A stretch of DNA of 16,389 nucleotides from NCBI GenBank assembly GCA_964601265.1, contig CAZRMT010000034.1:1-16389 (forward strand), given 5' to 3'. Below the pieces are notes generated by a model. That model did no database searches. It was not told the origin of the DNA and was given only the letters and a program-made list of their open reading frames with translations. Source of the DNA: UBA4675 sp964601265 (GTDB lineage Bacteria > Bacillota > Clostridia > Christensenellales > Borkfalkiaceae). This document shows, one piece after another, positions 13,446 to 16,389 of the stretch. The translations under genes and the position numbers were made by a program. How positions within the stretch are numbered: the first letter of the stretch is position 1; each line of letters starts with the position of its first letter.

Positions 13446-14385
13446 GGATAAGGCGTACCGCATTTTAGAAGAAGACGCAAAAAACGGAAAATTAAGTCAT
13501 GCGTATTTAATACTTTGCCAAGACGAAAATTTGTCGGTTTACTTAAAGCGTTATGCAAAACTTCTTTTATGCGACGAAAAGCAAGCGTGCGGAGCGTGTA
13601 GGAGCTGTTCGTTAATAGAAAAAGAACTTCACCCCGATTGCAAGTGTTTGTTTAAAAAACAGATACTTGTCGACGACGTAGACGCAATAATAAGCGACGC
13701 CTACGTTAAGCCTTTGGAAAAAGACAAAAAGGTCTATCTTATTTCCGATTTTTCTTCCGCAAACGAGAAATCGCAAAATAAATTATTAAAAACTTTGGAG
13801 GAACCGCCCGAAAACGTTATATTTTTATTGGCGGGTTCTTCCGAGTATAAAATCTTGTCCACGATTAAATCGAGGGCAAAAAAAATTGAAATCACCCCCT
13901 TGGATGAAGGACAAATAGTTGACGCATTAAAGGGAGAATGTCCCGATATAAGGCGATTAACGACCGCTTCTTCGCTTTCGGGAGGGTATATAGAAAAAAC
14001 GAAAATATTATACGGAGAGGGCGAAGGCGAAAGATACACGGTAAACGAAATACTGTTTTCGATGAAATCCAGCCCCGATATTCCGTTTTATTCTAAACTT
14101 ATAACGAAAGATAACGTATCGAAAATAACGGCGCTTTTCAAGCTGGTGTTTTCGGACGTGGGTAAATTTCATAACGGACAAACCGATTTTTATTTTTTCG
14201 GTCAAGACGAAAAGGATAAAATAAAGGTTTTGGCAAGCGAATATCCGATAGGCGCGGTTATAGAGTTGATTGAAAAAATAGAGGGCTATGAAAGGGCGTT
14301 GTTTTTCAATACCAACTTTTCTATGATAGCAGACGACTTGTTGTATTCGCTTTTGGAGGTAAAATATAAATGGCGAAAATTGTAG
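13438..14385 (+). CDS. holB: DNA polymerase III delta-prime subunit
   Basis: A 315-residue clamp-loader subunit, of typical length, which with tau/gamma and delta loads the sliding clamp at replication forks. SHAYLI (20-25) opens the fold, where other AAA+ proteins would have a working Walker A; none is present, as expected for delta-prime. The zinc module uses C45, C51, C54 and C57. LLKTLEEPPENVIFLLAG (116-133) and TIKSRAKKI (142-150) mark the core, the latter holding the trans-acting arginine finger R146; the usual SRC motif reads SRA here. AAAGGG (13425-13430) lies seven bases before the ATG, which overlaps tmk by eight bases. Its end overlaps ricT by 16 bases. Identity is firm from both sequence and neighbours. 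Confidence 0.93.
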   Translation: MYKDKAYRILEEDAKNGKLSHAYLILCQDENLSVYLKRYAKLLLCDEKQACGACRSCSLIEKELHPDCKCLFKKQILVDDVDAIISDAYVKPLEKDKKVYLISDFSSANEKSQNKLLKTLEEPPENVIFLLAGSSEYKILSTIKSRAKKIEITPLDEGQIVDALKGECPDIRRLTTASSLSGGYIEKTKILYGEGEGERYTVNEILFSMKSSPDIPFYSKLITKDNVSKITALFKLVFSDVGKFHNGQTDFYFFGQDEKDKIKVLASEYPIGAVIELIEKIEGYERALFFNTNFSMIADDLLYSLLEVKYKWRKL

Positions 14386-15242
14386 GGATAAAATTCAATC
14401 ATTCCCCGAAAGTATACTATTTTGCTCCCGGCGAGGAGAAGTTTAAAAAAGGCGAGGGCGTTATAGTCGAAACGGCAAGAGGCGTTGAATACGGCGTGGT
14501 GCTCATAGAGCCCGAAAACGTCGACGACGCTTCTTTAACGGCTCCGCTTAAACCGATAATCAGAAAAGCCACTAAAAAGGACGAAGAAAAGGTTGCGGAA
14601 TGTGAGAAAAAATCTAAAAACGCATTTGCCGTGGCTCAAGAAAAAATCGAAAAGCATAAGCTGGATATGAAACTTGTCGATATAGAGTTTGCGTTCGACG
14701 GCTCGAAAGCGGTTTTTTATTTTTCGGCGCCTTCTCGTATAGACTTTCGTGATTTGGTAAAAGATTTAGCGTTTGCTTTTCATACGAGAATAGAATTAAG
14801 ACAAATCGGTTCTAGGGACGAAGTAAAAATCCTCGGCGGGTTGGGACCTTGCGGAAGAGAGTGCTGTTGCGCGGGCGCAATCAGTAATTTTAAAAAAGTT
14901 ACGATAAAAATGGCAAAGGTTCAAGGGCTTTCGTTAAATCCCGGTAAAATAAGCGGGCTTTGCGGTAGACTTATGTGTTGTTTGGAATACGAAAATCCGC
15001 ACTACACGGAAACTTTTTCAAAGATGCCTAAAATCGGTAGCGAAGTAATCACTCCCGACGGTAGGGCAACGGTTGTGTCTAATAATATGCTCACTTATCT
15101 TGTTAAGGTAAAGTTCGAACAGCGTGACGGAACCGTTACCTATAACGAATTCCCGCTCGATATGATTAAAGTAAAAAATCGCAACAGAGCAGAAGACGTT
15201 GACGACAGTTCCGGCGCGGACGTAAAAATGCTCGAAGACTGA
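14370..15242 (+). CDS. ricT: RicT/YaaT, PSP1-domain protein
   Basis: A 290-residue PSP1-family protein. In Bacillus, RicT (YaaT) forms the Ric complex with RicA and RicF, carries Fe-S clusters, and aids RNase Y maturation of mRNA and the sporulation phosphorelay. The seven-cysteine core is clear: CGRECCC (161-167) and CGRLMCC (198-204), flanked by LGGLGP and GKISGLCGR. The N-terminal half is the less conserved PSP1 region, with VETARGVEYG at 33-42. The start lies 16 bases inside holB with GGAGG at 14355-14359, ten bases from the ATG. tmk-holB-ricT order is the Firmicute one. No ricA or ricF is in the window. It probably ends the cysS operon. Confidence 0.93.
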   Translation: MAKIVGIKFNHSPKVYYFAPGEEKFKKGEGVIVETARGVEYGVVLIEPENVDDASLTAPLKPIIRKATKKDEEKVAECEKKSKNAFAVAQEKIEKHKLDMKLVDIEFAFDGSKAVFYFSAPSRIDFRDLVKDLAFAFHTRIELRQIGSRDEVKILGGLGPCGRECCCAGAISNFKKVTIKMAKVQGLSLNPGKISGLCGRLMCCLEYENPHYTETFSKMPKIGSEVITPDGRATVVSNNMLTYLVKVKFEQRDGTVTYNEFPLDMIKVKNRNRAEDVDDSSGADVKMLED

Positions 15243-15278
15243 TTTTTAAGTTTTTTGAATAAAAAAACAAGAGTGCGT

Positions 15279-15298
15279 ATACTTTTTTGAAAAAGTAT
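15279..15298. promoter_or_regulatory. Inverted repeat over the galE promoter, possible operator
   Basis: ATACTTTTT (15279-15287) and AAAAAGTAT (15290-15298) are exact inverted complements with two bases between them. The repeat overlaps the likely -35 region of galE. It lacks the GC core and T-run order of a terminator, so a protein-binding operator is the better reading, though an AT palindrome of this size could arise by chance in this sequence. Confidence 0.45.
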
Positions 15299-15316
15299 GA
15301 TATACTATAATATATT
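15287..15316 (+). promoter_or_regulatory. Predicted galE promoter
   Basis: Two readings overlap. TTGAAA (15287-15292) with TATATT (15311-15316) and an 18-base spacer is one. TATAAT (15306-15311) with a poor TTTTTT (15283-15288) and a 17-base spacer is the other. Either gives a short leader before the AGGAGGT ribosome site at 15334-15340. Confidence 0.55.
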
Positions 15317-15346
15317 TAGTTAATAAAAATTTCAGGAGGTAGAAAT

Positions 15347-16363
15347 ATGGCAACTATTTTGGTTCCGGGAGGCGCCGGATACATAGGTACTCATACCGTA
15401 GTTGAACTTCTTAATGCGGGATACGACGCGGTAGTAGTGGACAACTTGTCCAACAGCAAGGAAGAAGCGGTTAAAAGAGTTGAAAAAATTACGGGTAAAA
15501 AGGTGACTTTTTATAAAGCGGACGTTTTGGATAAAGACGCAATGAGAAAAATTTTCTCCGCTCATAAAATAGACGCGGTTATCAATTTCGCAGGATTTAA
15601 AGCCGTAGGAGAGTCCGTGGCTAAACCTATCGAATATTATCACAACAATATCGGCGGAATGATAGCTTTAATAGAAGTTATGAAAGAATTCAACGTAAAG
15701 AATTTAGTATTTTCTTCTTCGGCAACCGTTTACGGAGATCCTGCAACCGTTCCGATTACGGAGGATTTTCCGCTTTCTACCACCAATCCTTACGGAAGCA
15801 CGAAATTGTTCATAGAATATATACTTAAAGATTTATATAAATCCGACAACTCGTTTAATATTGCGATTTTACGTTATTTTAACCCCGTAGGAGCGCACGA
15901 GTCTGGTATGATTGGCGAAGATCCCAACGGAATTCCCAACAACCTCTCGCCTTATATCACGCAAGTTGCAATCGGCAAACGTCCCTATCTTAACGTTTTC
16001 GGAAACGATTACGATACTCCCGACGGAACGGGCGTAAGAGATTACATTCACGTAGTAGACCTTGCAATCGGACACGTTCAAGCGGTTAAAAAATTGCTTA
16101 CGGGTAGCGGATTGTTTATCGTAAACCTCGGTACGGGACACGGTTACAGCGTTTTGGATATGGTAAAAGCTTTCTCAAAAGCGTTGGGCAAGGAAATTCC
16201 TTACAAAATCGTTGCTCGCCGTCCCGGTGACGTTGCGCAGTGTTACGCCGACCCGTCGCTTGCGTACGACCTTATAGGATTTAAAGCGACCAAGACTTTG
16301 GACGATATGTGTAAAGACTCCTTGAATTGGCAGTTGAAAAATCCCAACGGGTACGAAGAATAA
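15347..16363 (+). CDS. galE: UDP-glucose 4-epimerase
   Basis: A 338-residue short-chain dehydrogenase-type epimerase, the length of E. coli GalE, which interconverts UDP-glucose and UDP-galactose using bound NAD. The cofactor loop is GGAGYIG (8-14), the catalytic Ser is in SSSATVYG (123-130; S124), and the catalytic pair is Y149 and K153 in YGSTK, all at E. coli numbering. NNL (198-200) and RRPGD (291-295) match sugar-nucleotide binding regions. C299 in GDVAQCYADPS replaces the E. coli Tyr; human GALE has Cys here and also accepts N-acetylated sugars, so dual use is likely (inference). AGGAGGT (15334-15340) is an ideal ribosome site. It has its own promoter, separate from the ricT operon. UDP-galactose from it could feed the surface-glycan genes upstream. 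Confidence 0.97.
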   Translation: MATILVPGGAGYIGTHTVVELLNAGYDAVVVDNLSNSKEEAVKRVEKITGKKVTFYKADVLDKDAMRKIFSAHKIDAVINFAGFKAVGESVAKPIEYYHNNIGGMIALIEVMKEFNVKNLVFSSSATVYGDPATVPITEDFPLSTTNPYGSTKLFIEYILKDLYKSDNSFNIAILRYFNPVGAHESGMIGEDPNGIPNNLSPYITQVAIGKRPYLNVFGNDYDTPDGTGVRDYIHVVDLAIGHVQAVKKLLTGSGLFIVNLGTGHGYSVLDMVKAFSKALGKEIPYKIVARRPGDVAQCYADPSLAYDLIGFKATKTLDDMCKDSLNWQLKNPNGYEE

Positions 16364-16389
16364 TTGCATTATAAATTAAGCGTCAAGCA

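Noticed and set aside
15250..15268. GTTTTTT-GAAT-AAAAAAC stem after ricT as a terminator
   Set aside because: The stem is nearly all A-T and has no T-run after it, so it would be too weak.

Overview
The window looks like the chromosome of a low-GC, Gram-positive bacterium of the Clostridia type, probably an uncultured lineage. The DNA is AT-rich, Shine-Dalgarno sites are strong (AAAGGAG, AGGAGGT), sigma-A-like promoters are easy to read, and there is a tmk-holB-ricT (yaaT) core as in Firmicutes. The assignment rests on gene content and motif recall, not on a database search.

Layout. (1) 1-100: the 3' end of a 5S rRNA gene and its terminator, so an rRNA operon lies upstream. (2) 119-2305: an extended -10 promoter, a leader of about 240 nt, a small membrane-anchored zinc-ribbon protein of unknown function, and a polytopic GT-C-like glycosyltransferase. 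(3) 2331-6281: a hairpin abutting a consensus promoter, then a tight operon of a UDP-galactopyranose-mutase-like flavoprotein, a second GT-C-like enzyme paralogous to the first, and a GtrA-family protein, closed by a strong terminator. (4) 6354-8914, minus strand: an MFS transporter and seryl-tRNA synthetase. (5) 9011-15242, plus strand: cysS, alaS, greA, tmk, holB and ricT, probably one housekeeping operon that diverges from serS. (6) 15279-16363: galE with its own promoter.

Regions 2 and 3 are the most interesting. Two paralogous membrane glycosyltransferases bracket a mutase-like flavoenzyme and a putative lipid-linked-sugar flippase. This reads as a compact pathway that modifies a sugar, presents it outside the membrane on a polyprenyl carrier and transfers it to a surface acceptor. 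The flavoenzyme gene carries a nine-G tract in an AT-rich genome. A slip by one base either way gives an early stop, so the pathway may be phase variable.

Other points of note are an alanyl-tRNA synthetase of only 596 residues, lacking the usual beta-barrel and C-Ala regions and carrying a cysteine-rich insert; a short dispersed repeat, AAGTCG-N(1-2)-CTAT-AAGTCG, at three gene borders, two of them flanking the MFS gene; and a GalE with Cys at the position linked to acceptance of N-acetylated sugars. No CRISPR array, transposase, prophage gene or tRNA gene was seen.
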